DNA from: CAYJAD01 sp964371195
GTDB taxonomy: Bacteria > Desulfobacterota > Desulfovibrionia > Desulfovibrionales > Desulfovibrionaceae
DNA length: 16,986 bases
Assembly (NCBI GenBank): GCA_964371195.1
Contig: CAYJLD010000052.1
Location: 1 to 16,986 of the forward strand
Direction of reading: 5' to 3'
The translations under genes and the position numbers were made by a program. The notes under the pieces are model-generated. The model searched no databases, was not told where the DNA came from, and worked only from the letters and a program-made list of their open reading frames with translations. Below are positions 6,373 to 13,676 of the stretch, one piece after another (positions within the stretch are counted from its first letter, which is position 1; each line of letters opens with the position of its first letter).

Positions 6373-8136
6373 ATGGCACGCACAATATTGTTAGGCATAC
6401 CTGTATCTTCTGGCATTGCTATTGGAAAAATAGTGCATTCGCACTTTGAGCAAAACATCGAAGAAAGCTTTATTTTACAAGATAATATTGATAAAGAAGT
6501 TAAAAAATTACATAAGGCTGCCACACAGGTTAGTGAAGATCTAGAGCAAGCCAAAAAATCTGCCCCTAATAAGGAGCATAGTGATATAATACAAGCTCAT
6601 ATCATGATGAGCCATGATCCTAGACTGCTTAGTGAGACAGAAGAATGTATTCGAACTCAAAAGTTTTGTGCTCCATGGGCCCTGCAAAAAACCCTCGATG
6701 CCCTTTGTAAAGCCTTTCTTGAGCTTGATGATCCTTATTTACGTGATCGAGTTTTTGATTTGCGTGCAGTTGGGAAGCGTTTGCAATGTTATTTAGCCGG
6801 TAAGGAATATGTACCACATACTAGCACCAGCCCAAGGGTATACATGGCCGAAGACTTATCTCCTGTAGATACGCTTAACCTATCTGAAGACCACATCTTA
6901 GGCTTGGTTATGGCCGAGGGGGGTGCTACATCGCATACGGCTATTTTAGCACGTTCTCTCAATGTTCCTGCCATTGTTGGGGTTACTGGCATTGTGGAGG
7001 CCGTGTGCGAAAATGATTTAGTGATAGTTGATGCTATTTCTGGTTGTGTTTATATTGAACCAGATGAACAAGAACTTGCTACCTTTGGAAGGAAATTAGA
7101 AGAGTATCAAACCTGGGTACAAAATGTACGCAATAGCGCAACGTTACCAGCTGAAACATTAGACAATATTAATATTAATGTCCAAGCTAATTTAGAAAAT
7201 GTTGATGAAGTAGATAGCATTGTAAGCTATGGTGCGGAAGGTATCGGGCTTTATCGTACTGAATACGCATATTTACGTAGTCGTACTCTGCCAACTGAAG
7301 AACAACTCTATATTGAATATTTAACCGTGGTACAAAAAGTTGCTCCTAAACCCGTGGTGTTTAGGGTTTTAGACGTGGGTATGGATAAGATTTTACCTTC
7401 CCAAACCTCATTGAAGGAACCTAACCCAGCCCTTGGTTTACGCGGTATTCGTTTTTGCATTCGCCATCAAGATATTTTGCGCACACAATTAAGAGCCATA
7501 CTGCGTGCGGCCAAGCATGGTGATGCATCTATTGTGTTGCCTATGATTTCTTGCCTTGAAGAAGTGCAAGCTGTAAAGCGCATTTTGGCAGAGGTGCGTC
7601 AAGACCTGTGCATACAAAATATTGAGCATGCCACAAATTTGCCCTTAGGGATTATGCTTGAAGTGCCAGCAGCAATGATTATTGCTGATAGCCTAGCAAA
7701 ACATTGTGATTTCTTTAGTATTGGCACAAATGATTTAGCTCAGTATATTCTAGCCATTGACCGTAGCAATAAGCATGTGGCATATTTGCATAATCCTTTG
7801 CATGCTGCTTTAACTCGTTCTATTAAACGCGCTGTGGACTGTGCACATAGAGAAGGTATAGGTGTTACAGTTTGTGGCGAAATTGTTGGGGATCCTTATT
7901 GTCTTGCTATGTTGCTTGGTATGGGGGTTGATGTTATTTCTGCAGCACCTAGATCTATACCTAGTATTAAGCATTTATTACGCCATCTTAGAGCGGAAGA
8001 ATGTATAAAGATGACCCACTCTTTGCTTATGACTTCTGATGCTGCTGCATGTACGCGCATAGTAACCAATACTTTGTCCAAGGGCTTACGTAATGATTTT
8101 CAGTTTTATACTACACTTATAAATACTTATGGATAA
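6373..8136 (+). CDS. ptsI: PTS Enzyme I (phosphoenolpyruvate-protein phosphotransferase)
   Basis: Starts the PTS relay in the cytoplasm by moving phosphate from PEP to its own histidine and then to HPr. At 587 residues it is slightly longer than the usual 570-575. The N-terminal HPr-binding domain and swivelling phosphohistidine domain carry His188 in GGATSHTAILARSLNVPAIVG (His189 in E. coli). The C-terminal PEP-binding barrel shows IGLYRTEYAY (Arg295), RVLDVGMDK (Arg331), IMLEVPAA (Glu430), SIGTNDLAQYILAIDR (Asn453, Asp454) and the proton-donor Cys501 in VCGEIVGD. All of these fit an active EI. One oddity is GMDK at 336-339 where EI normally has GGDK. The ribosome site AGGA lies in the end of ptsH. 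Full length and PEP signature argue against PEP synthase or pyruvate phosphate dikinase. Confidence 0.97.
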   Translation: MARTILLGIPVSSGIAIGKIVHSHFEQNIEESFILQDNIDKEVKKLHKAATQVSEDLEQAKKSAPNKEHSDIIQAHIMMSHDPRLLSETEECIRTQKFCAPWALQKTLDALCKAFLELDDPYLRDRVFDLRAVGKRLQCYLAGKEYVPHTSTSPRVYMAEDLSPVDTLNLSEDHILGLVMAEGGATSHTAILARSLNVPAIVGVTGIVEAVCENDLVIVDAISGCVYIEPDEQELATFGRKLEEYQTWVQNVRNSATLPAETLDNININVQANLENVDEVDSIVSYGAEGIGLYRTEYAYLRSRTLPTEEQLYIEYLTVVQKVAPKPVVFRVLDVGMDKILPSQTSLKEPNPALGLRGIRFCIRHQDILRTQLRAILRAAKHGDASIVLPMISCLEEVQAVKRILAEVRQDLCIQNIEHATNLPLGIMLEVPAAMIIADSLAKHCDFFSIGTNDLAQYILAIDRSNKHVAYLHNPLHAALTRSIKRAVDCAHREGIGVTVCGEIVGDPYCLAMLLGMGVDVISAAPRSIPSIKHLLRHLRAEECIKMTHSLLMTSDAAACTRIVTNTLSKGLRNDFQFYTTLINTYG

Positions 8137-8139
8137 GGT

Positions 8140-8595
8140 ATGAAGAAGAAACCTGCACCATCCACAGCTGTTAATAAAAAAGCACGTCATCTTTATGAAT
8201 TAAGTGATTTTTTGGAAGCAGGCATTAGCCTTACTGGTCCGGAGGTTAAGAGCATACGCAGTGGTAAAGTAAATTTTATGGATAGTTATGTGGACTTTAA
8301 GCAAGGTGAAGCTTTCTTAATAGGTTTGCATATTGCACCATATGAAAATGCTGGATATGTGGCTCAAAATCCGGTGCGTAATAGAAAGTTACTCTTGCAT
8401 GGCAGGCAAATAAATATGCTTGCTGCCAGAGTTGAGCAACAAGGATTAACTGTTGTACCGGTTAAAATTTATTTTAAATTTGGTAAGGTTAAAGTAGAGA
8501 TTGCTGTGGGTAGAGGTAAGAAACTACATGACCATCGCGAAACTCTTAAACGACGTGCTGCTGAACGCGATATGGAGCGTGATCTTGGTGGATAA
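8140..8595 (+). CDS. smpB: SsrA-binding protein
   Basis: A 151-residue partner of tmRNA in trans-translation, which rescues stalled ribosomes and tags unfinished proteins for degradation. Family marks are ARHLYELSDFLEAGISLTG near the N-terminus, GPEVKSIRSGKVNFMDSYV at about 33-51, a HIAPYENAGY stretch, NPVRNRKLLLHG, and VKVEIAVGRGKKLHDHRE leading to the basic C-terminal tail (RETLKRRAAERDMERD). The tail enters the decoding site. Length is normal (150-160). The start ATG is three bases after the ptsI stop, with GGATAAGG as ribosome site, so it is read from the PTS transcript. The partner RNA gene ssrA, often near smpB, was not seen in this window. Confidence 0.96.
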   Translation: MKKKPAPSTAVNKKARHLYELSDFLEAGISLTGPEVKSIRSGKVNFMDSYVDFKQGEAFLIGLHIAPYENAGYVAQNPVRNRKLLLHGRQINMLAARVEQQGLTVVPVKIYFKFGKVKVEIAVGRGKKLHDHRETLKRRAAERDMERDLGG

Positions 8596-11284
8596 TAAGC
8601 CACCCACCCCCCTGCCTTCGTATATACATTTTTGGACAAAAACGCCCTTTATTCCCCCATTACAAGCTCTACTGTTATGGCAAAGCCTTAGCTTATTTTG
8701 GCTATGTGGTCTTGTGTCAGCTCGCTATCCATTAATAGGAACATGCTCAGCCCTTGGTATACTCTTTGTCGATGCACGCCTTAAGCAAAAAAAGAATACA
8801 ATCGTAGCAATATTATTGTTTGCGATGGGATTTTTAGTCTTGCATTTGGTTGTGCCTCCGCGTCCGCCTTATCCGGTGTGGGCATTGGAAGAAAAAAGCC
8901 CTAAATTTATACGCCTTGAAGGTACAGTTAGTAAGGTAGAAAGCTTAACGAATAGGCGTTTACGTATTTTTTTGCACAATACGCACAGTGTAGAATACCC
9001 AAAACATATTTTGCCAGGTACTGTTATATGGACTTGGGAAGCAGAAAAACTAAAGCCTGACTATGAATTGTCATTAATACAACGCCCCTTGCCAGGACAA
9101 AGGGTACAAATTAGTGCACGAGTTCGTAGTACAGAGGGTTTTAAAAACTGGGGTAGTAATGATTTTGGATTTTATTGGCAAACTCAAAATGTCTTTTGGC
9201 GTATTTGGAGTAGGGGAGACTTTGGAAATCCACAAATTATTGGTGAAGCTAATGCTTTAGCAAATATACGCCAAAATCTACTCCACAACCTAGAAGATAA
9301 TTTATTTACACGGGAGCTTGATCCAAACTCCATAAAGGCCCAAGCCTTTGCTTTTTTGCCAGCATTACTTTTTGGAGAAAAATACTTTATAAATCATGAT
9401 ACTATGGAAAATATGCGTGCGGCATCCTTGGTTCATTCCTTGGCCTTGTCAGGTCAGCATCTTGCTATAGTTGGGCTTTGTGCAGCACTGCTGGTTGGTT
9501 TTATGTGCATGTTGTATCCCAAGCTTTTACTTATATTACCTTATAGAAAGTGGCTTGGTTTTTTTGCCTTACCCTTGGCTATACTATATTTATGGGTTGG
9601 TAATGCCCCACCATCATTAATACGTGCAGCTCTCATGCTTGCTTTGGCATTACTGTTTTATTGGCGTGCCAAGTTAGCAACACTTATGGATGTATTATTG
9701 TTGACATTTTTACTTATTACTTTCTATGACCCCACAGCTATTTTTAACCTAGGTTTACAACTTTCAGTGCTTTGTGTAGCAAGTATTGCTCTTGTTGTTC
9801 CGCTTATTAGTCGCATTCCTAAAATACACCCTGCCTATAGAAATCACCAACCTATACGATTTTTTATAGCTAAATTTGGCCGAAGTATTTTGCAGATATT
9901 TATTATTTCATTTAGCATACAATTGATGCTAGCCCCAGTATTTATATATTATTTTCCACCAGCTGGGCCGTGGTTTATAAGTAATATTGTCTGGTTACCA
10001 GTTTTAGGTTTATGGGTTTTACCCTTAGCTGTTTTAGGCACAATTGTGATGCAACTGGAAACTTCAGGCTTAAGTCAACAAATTTTACACCTTGCAGCTT
10101 GGCCTGCTGAGATTTTACTGCAAATATTGCAGTTCATGCGTGTGCAGGGATTATTTGATTTTTCTATTTTTTTACGGCCACATTGGAGTGTATACCTTGC
10201 ATGGGCTACACTGGGTGTTGGGCTATCCTTAGTGGTGGGACGTATTTCATTTAAAGATTTCTTATATAAAACTAATCTCAACTCTTTAAAAACACCTGTG
10301 CATAAAACTTTATTAATGCTTGCCATGATTCTGATTTTGTTCGGGCCCATATTGCGCTATGCTGAATATTGGCTTTTAGATGTAAATATTGAGATGCTTG
10401 ATGTGGGTCAAGGGCAAGCCATATGCATAACTTCACATGGTGGACAGCGTATTTTGGTTGATGGCGGTGGTAGCATGTCTAAATATTTTGATACTGGTGC
10501 TCATTTGGTTATTCCAAGCCTAACCTATAATAAACCTCCAAGGCTTTTAGCAGTTGTGGCAACGCACCCTGATATGGACCATTTTCGAGGACTTCTGGCC
10601 GTGCTTGAGCATATACAAGTGAATACTTTTTATCATAATGGCAAGAAAATGAGCCAGTATCATGCTAATAAGCTAGACACCTTAAAGCTCAAAAATAAAA
10701 TGCCGCCCACAGAGATTATGTATAGAGGCATGACTGTTCCTATACCCAGCATTGATAATAGTTTGAGATTGGAGGTGCTTAACCCACCTAAAAAGAACAG
10801 ATTTTCAAGTAATAATGCATCCATAGTATTACATCTTGTGCAGAATAAAAATAATATAAAACAAGGCATTGCATTGCTTGGTGGTGATGCGGAAATTTAT
10901 GCTCAGCAAAATATCCTAAACTTTAGCAAAGATATAAGTGCCAGTGTGTTTGTGTTACCACACCATGGTTCGCAAGATGCACTATGGCAACCATTTTATG
11001 ATGCAGTTGATGCTCAACTGGCCTTGGTAAGTTCTGGCAATTACAATAAATTTTCTTTCCCACATGAGGCTGTAAAAAAAGCTCTTCAAAAGTACAAAAT
11101 TCCTATATATAATACAGCCAAAAGTGGGGCTATTAGCGTAAATTTGCGTAATAAAACCAAACAAAATTTTGAGCAAAAAGATAAAGCCATACTTAGTGTA
11201 AAAATGCGTAAAAGCTCCAGTGGTTTGGTTTTTCCTCAAATTTATTCATATGCTAAAATGTTACAATATGGTGAAAATAAATAA
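8588..11284 (+). CDS. comEC: ComEC/Rec2-type DNA uptake channel protein
   Basis: An inner-membrane protein of about 898 residues of the family that passes single-stranded DNA into the cytoplasm in competent bacteria. Two or three N-terminal membrane segments lead to a DUF4131-like soluble beta domain (about 95-230). Next is the polytopic Competence domain (about 265-555), which opens with AAFLPALLFGEKYF-like sequence and SLVHSLALSGQHLAIVGL. A metallo-beta-lactamase domain ends the protein: LDVGQGQA at about 604-611, HPDMDH at 660-665, GGDAE with Asp767 and PHHGS at 791-795. The start is uncertain. ATG at 8501 or 8528 would overlap smpB deeply; GTG at 8588 (chosen) or TTG at 8585 overlap only its end and follow GGAG at 8574-8577. 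No comEA, dprA or pilus gene is nearby, so natural competence is not shown. Confidence 0.9.
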   Translation: MDNKPPTPLPSYIHFWTKTPFIPPLQALLLWQSLSLFWLCGLVSARYPLIGTCSALGILFVDARLKQKKNTIVAILLFAMGFLVLHLVVPPRPPYPVWALEEKSPKFIRLEGTVSKVESLTNRRLRIFLHNTHSVEYPKHILPGTVIWTWEAEKLKPDYELSLIQRPLPGQRVQISARVRSTEGFKNWGSNDFGFYWQTQNVFWRIWSRGDFGNPQIIGEANALANIRQNLLHNLEDNLFTRELDPNSIKAQAFAFLPALLFGEKYFINHDTMENMRAASLVHSLALSGQHLAIVGLCAALLVGFMCMLYPKLLLILPYRKWLGFFALPLAILYLWVGNAPPSLIRAALMLALALLFYWRAKLATLMDVLLLTFLLITFYDPTAIFNLGLQLSVLCVASIALVVPLISRIPKIHPAYRNHQPIRFFIAKFGRSILQIFIISFSIQLMLAPVFIYYFPPAGPWFISNIVWLPVLGLWVLPLAVLGTIVMQLETSGLSQQILHLAAWPAEILLQILQFMRVQGLFDFSIFLRPHWSVYLAWATLGVGLSLVVGRISFKDFLYKTNLNSLKTPVHKTLLMLAMILILFGPILRYAEYWLLDVNIEMLDVGQGQAICITSHGGQRILVDGGGSMSKYFDTGAHLVIPSLTYNKPPRLLAVVATHPDMDHFRGLLAVLEHIQVNTFYHNGKKMSQYHANKLDTLKLKNKMPPTEIMYRGMTVPIPSIDNSLRLEVLNPPKKNRFSSNNASIVLHLVQNKNNIKQGIALLGGDAEIYAQQNILNFSKDISASVFVLPHHGSQDALWQPFYDAVDAQLALVSSGNYNKFSFPHEAVKKALQKYKIPIYNTAKSGAISVNLRNKTKQNFEQKDKAILSVKMRKSSSGLVFPQIYSYAKMLQYGENK

Positions 11285-11320
11285 AAAACTGTATTTTACC
11301 CTGTTGGAAAATTGTTTTTT

Positions 11321-11328
11321 GCCGATAG
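11321..11328 (+). promoter_or_regulatory. Possible sigma-28 (FliA) -10 element before motA
   Basis: GCCGATAG matches the FliA -10 consensus GCCGATAA in seven of eight bases and lies upstream of a flagellar stator operon. No TAAA-type -35 is found at the expected 15-base distance (TGTT is there instead), so this is only a hint. The box also lies in an imperfect hairpin, ACCCT at 11298-11302 against AGGGT at 11327-11331. Confidence 0.25.
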
Positions 11329-11384
11329 GGTCTTATATGTAGATTGTAACCAACTTGTTTAATTTTTGTATGCATAACATAACT

Positions 11385-11412
11385 TTGACATTTTATTAAG
11401 ATTATGTTTAAG
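11385..11412 (+). promoter_or_regulatory. Candidate sigma-70 promoter for motAB
   Basis: A perfect TTGACA at 11385-11390 and TTTAAG at 11407-11412 (4/6) are 16 bases apart. The transcript would start near 11419, about 50 bases before motA. Just behind the -10 an 8-base sequence, TTTAGCAA, is repeated in tandem at 11418-11433; no role is known for it. Confidence 0.4.
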
Positions 11413-11470
11413 CTTAGTTTAGCAATTTAGCAATTAAAGCGTTGATACAAGAGTCTGAAAGGATTTTAAT

Positions 11471-12235
11471 ATGGATTTAGCTACTTTAGGCGGGTTTTTG
11501 TGTGGTTTTGGGCTGGTGATTGGTTCTATTTTTATTGGACCAGAGCCCGGAAACTTTATTGATATTCCAAGTATCATGATTGTTATTGGGGGTACGCTAT
11601 CTGCAGTTATGATTTGCTTTCCCTTTGCAGAAGTGCGCCAAGCATTTAGCGCGGGCATGAAAGCCTTTGTATCAAAAGAAACTCCGGCTAGCGAAGTGGT
11701 AGCAACCATGGTACGCATTGCAGAAATTAGCCGCCGCCAAGGTATTATTGCCCTTGAAAAAATTCAAACTAATAACCCTATTTTGAAAAAAGCCACACAA
11801 TTAATAGCTGATAGTGCTGACCCTGATTTAATTCATGCCACTGTATCCATTGAAATTATTTCTATGAAAAAACGCCATAATATTGGTATTAGTGTTTTTA
11901 CAAGGCTTGGTAGTTTAGCCCCAGCCATGGGTATGGTAGGTACATTAATTGGTCTTGTACAAATGCTTGCAAACTTAGCTGACCCCAATGCCATTGGCCC
12001 TGCCATGGCTGTAGCTATTTTGACTACATTTTACGGTGCTCTTATTTCTAACCTTTTGTTTTTGCCCCTGGCAGGAAAACTTAAAGCTAAGAGCATGCAA
12101 GAAGAACTTTTATTACATATTATTTTTGAAGGTGCCAAGTCCATTCTTGAAAATAATAATCCACGCTTGGTATATGAGAAGTTATCGTCCTTCTTGCCTC
12201 CTAAGGAGCGCACTGGACCAGAAAAAGAGAAATAA
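11471..12235 (+). CDS. motA: Flagellar stator protein MotA/PomA
   Basis: A 254-residue inner-membrane protein that, with MotB, forms the ion-driven stator of the flagellar motor. Four membrane segments lie at about 3-21, 34-52, 148-168 and 180-203. A cytoplasmic loop carries Arg88, Arg89 and Glu96 (SRRQGIIALE), the positions used for rotor contact in Vibrio PomA (R88, K89, E96). Pro151 and Pro199 correspond to the conserved stator prolines. Thr158 (GMVGT) and Thr186 (LTTFYG) sit at the same numbers as the threonines tied to Na+ binding in PomA. The N-terminus MDLATLGG is also PomA-like, and the length fits PomA (253) better than E. coli MotA (295). The ribosome site AAAGGA lies eight bases before the ATG. 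It is followed two bases later by motB. Sodium use is an inference. Confidence 0.95.
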   Translation: MDLATLGGFLCGFGLVIGSIFIGPEPGNFIDIPSIMIVIGGTLSAVMICFPFAEVRQAFSAGMKAFVSKETPASEVVATMVRIAEISRRQGIIALEKIQTNNPILKKATQLIADSADPDLIHATVSIEIISMKKRHNIGISVFTRLGSLAPAMGMVGTLIGLVQMLANLADPNAIGPAMAVAILTTFYGALISNLLFLPLAGKLKAKSMQEELLLHIIFEGAKSILENNNPRLVYEKLSSFLPPKERTGPEKEK

Positions 12236-12237
12236 CC

Positions 12238-12972
12238 ATGAGTAATGATCCTATGCAAAGTGATGACGATGATGTCGAAGAAGGGGAAGGCTGGCTTGCG
12301 ACGTTTGCAGACATAAGCATGCTCTTATTGGTGTTCTTTATTTTGCTCTTTTCTTTGTCGACCATTGAACAGTCAAAGTTTCTTGCTACAGTAGGTTCTA
12401 TTAAGGGAGCTCTTGGCGGTGAAAAATCAAGCCTAGCCCAAGATAAGCCAGTGGGCACAGCAGGTGCGCAGCATCAAGATGTGAAAATGCGCAAAGAACT
12501 TATAGAGTCTCAAACTCAAACTTTTAATGAAATAAAGAGCTTTTTAGTTAAAAATGGCATGGATGGGCAGGTTAGTGCTGTGCTTGATGAGGGCACTATC
12601 ACCCTACGCCTTCCGGCTAAGGTTTTATTTGCTCAAGGCAGCGCAGAGCTTAGCGCTGAAAGCGAACAAGTGCTAAATATATTAAAAGATATTTTTGTGC
12701 AACGCCGTGAGCAAACAGTTGATATTCGTGGCTATACTGATGATAGCCCCATTGCTCCCAATAGCCGTTTTAAGGATGCTTGGGAGCTTTCAGCTTTGCG
12801 TGCTGTTAATGTACTTCGCTATTTATTGTCAAAAGGGGTGGACCCCGAGCGCATGACAGCCACTGGCCTTGGAACGCTAAATCCTTTATTCCCCAATAAT
12901 ACAGAAGCAAACCGTGCTAGAAATAGAAGAGTAGAGTTTTCGCTTAAGCGCGATGTAAGTAAGAATCAATAA
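12238..12972 (+). CDS. motB: Flagellar stator protein MotB/PomB
   Basis: A 244-residue partner of MotA that carries the ion-binding site and anchors the stator to the cell wall. A very acidic N-terminus (SDDDDVEEGEG) precedes one membrane helix (about 19-41) with the essential aspartate Asp25 in WLATFADISMLLLVFF. This closely follows PomB (WMGTFADLMSLLMCFF, Asp24). A plug-like stretch and flexible linker follow. The OmpA-like peptidoglycan-binding domain (about 126-240) shows LFAQGSAEL, DIRGYTDDSPI, WELSALRA and NRARNRRVEFS. The start is two bases after the motA stop, with a weak AAGAGA ribosome site, so translation is probably coupled. An AT-rich inverted repeat without a T tract follows the gene. 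TolR/ExbD is excluded by the OmpA domain. Confidence 0.95.
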   Translation: MSNDPMQSDDDDVEEGEGWLATFADISMLLLVFFILLFSLSTIEQSKFLATVGSIKGALGGEKSSLAQDKPVGTAGAQHQDVKMRKELIESQTQTFNEIKSFLVKNGMDGQVSAVLDEGTITLRLPAKVLFAQGSAELSAESEQVLNILKDIFVQRREQTVDIRGYTDDSPIAPNSRFKDAWELSALRAVNVLRYLLSKGVDPERMTATGLGTLNPLFPNNTEANRARNRRVEFSLKRDVSKNQ

Positions 12973-12994
12973 AATTTGTTATTATGTAGGATAT

Positions 12995-13024
12995 AGCTAA
13001 AATTTATTATAATAAAATTTAGCT
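12995..13024. repeat. AT-rich near-palindrome downstream of motB
   Basis: AGCTAAAATTTATT (12995-13008) and AATAAAATTTAGCT (13011-13024) pair over 14 bases with one mismatch around a 2-base centre. It starts 22 bases after the motB stop. There is no T tract on either side, so it may protect the 3' end of the message or mark transcript release, but it is not a typical terminator. Apart from a doubtful 27-codon ORF, the rest of 12973-13220 shows no gene. Confidence 0.5.
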
Positions 13025-13138
13025 TAATAGCTTGAATATATTCATGAAAACTAAAAGTCGCAGGGCTTTGGCTTGCTCTTTACTCTTGCCTTATTTGTCT
13101 ACAAAGGGTATTGAGACCTTGCGTTAAACATGACAGCA

Positions 13139-13144
13139 TATAAT
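13139..13144 (+). promoter_or_regulatory. Candidate -10 box before the PilZ gene
   Basis: A perfect TATAAT, 76 bases before the ATG at 13221. The nearest -35-like sequences (CTTGCG at 13118-13123, TTGAGA at 13111-13116) have poor spacing of 15 and 22 bases. It would separate PilZ transcription from motAB. Confidence 0.35.
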
Positions 13145-13220
13145 GAAGATGTAAAAAGGCTAGCTTTTTTGAAATAATATTATATGTTGCGTGAAAAGAT
13201 GTAAAAATAAGAGTGTTATA

Positions 13221-13595
13221 ATGTCCAGTAAATTATACGATTTTTCCATAAACGAAGATGATAATGTCAATAGGCATTCGTATAGAGCACATGTGTATGG
13301 TATTGAGGCTAGGGTAAACAGAGGTAGTAGATGTTATAACCTTGCTGATATAAGTGTTACTGGTTGTGCTTTTAGAATGTCTAATGTTCCATGGTCTGTG
13401 GATGAGCGATTAAAGATACAGCTAGAAGTTAAGGGGCGTGTGATACTTGCAGGGCTTGAAGCACGTTTAGTACGAATTACGCCCAACAATGTTGTTGCTT
13501 GCTCATTTGATAGGCTTACTGAAAAGCAAGAATACGCTCTTGATAAGCTTGTTTTGGAAATTCAAAAACGTATCATTGCCCTAAATCGGGCCTAG
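13221..13595 (+). CDS. Single-domain PilZ protein (c-di-GMP receptor)
   Basis: A 124-residue cytoplasmic protein made of one PilZ domain. Both c-di-GMP binding motifs are intact: R18-x3-R22 in NRHSYR and D43-x-S45-x2-G48 in NLADISVTGCAF. The barrel continues through IQLEVKGRVILAGLEARLVRI and ends with a long helix (about 95-120). There is no YcgR N-terminal domain, so it is not a classic flagellar brake by structure. The ATG at 13221 is chosen because AAGAG lies seven bases before it; an in-frame GTG at 13191 would add ten residues (KRCKNKSVI-type) but has no ribosome site. The gene lies between motB and the biotin carboxylase gene, 81 bases before the latter. Binding of c-di-GMP is well supported by the motifs; its target is unknown. 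Confidence 0.88.
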   Translation: MSSKLYDFSINEDDNVNRHSYRAHVYGIEARVNRGSRCYNLADISVTGCAFRMSNVPWSVDERLKIQLEVKGRVILAGLEARLVRITPNNVVACSFDRLTEKQEYALDKLVLEIQKRIIALNRA

Positions 13596-13629
13596 ACATA
13601 AGTCAGTCCCGCTTAAAAGGGAGTGTTAC

Positions 13630-13650
13630 TTACAACATTTGTAATATTAC
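13630..13650. promoter_or_regulatory. Overlapping palindromes before the carboxylase genes, possible operator
   Basis: TTACAA-CAT-TTGTAA (13630-13644) is a 15-base palindrome, and GTAATATTAC (13641-13650) is a perfect 10-base palindrome sharing four bases with it. They end 26 bases before the biotin carboxylase ATG. A weak promoter (CTTACA at 13629, TAGATA at 13652, 17 apart) would place them in its spacer, the usual place for a repressor site. The binding protein is unknown. Confidence 0.35.
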
Positions 13651-13676
13651 GTAGATATACGGTTAAGAGGGGAGAG

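Noticed and set aside
8501..8587. comEC start at ATG 8501 or ATG 8528
   Set aside because: It would overlap conserved smpB codons by up to 95 bases, and no clear ribosome site lies before either codon.
8596..8700. ssrA (tmRNA) gene beside smpB
   Set aside because: The region is comEC coding sequence with no tRNA-like ends or tag-peptide reading frame.
10075..10350. Minus-strand ORF of 91 codons inside comEC
   Set aside because: It is a shadow of a clearly coding frame, with cysteine-rich, low-quality composition and no family resemblance.
11306..11323. Sigma-54 promoter (GG...GC) before motA
   Set aside because: GG and GC are 13 bases apart; sigma-54 needs 10, and the flanking bases do not match.
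11298..11331. Imperfect hairpin after comEC as a rho-independent terminator
   Set aside because: The stem has a 3x3 internal loop and a bulge, and no T tract follows; it is noted only as context for the GCCGATAG box.
13155..13170. AAAAAGGCTAGCTTTTTT-like self-complementary run as a terminator
   Set aside because: The symmetric centre leaves a two-base loop, too small for a stable hairpin.
13578..13591. GCCC-TAAATC-GGGC hairpin at the end of the PilZ gene
   Set aside because: The stem has only four base pairs and no T tract, so it is not convincing as a terminator.
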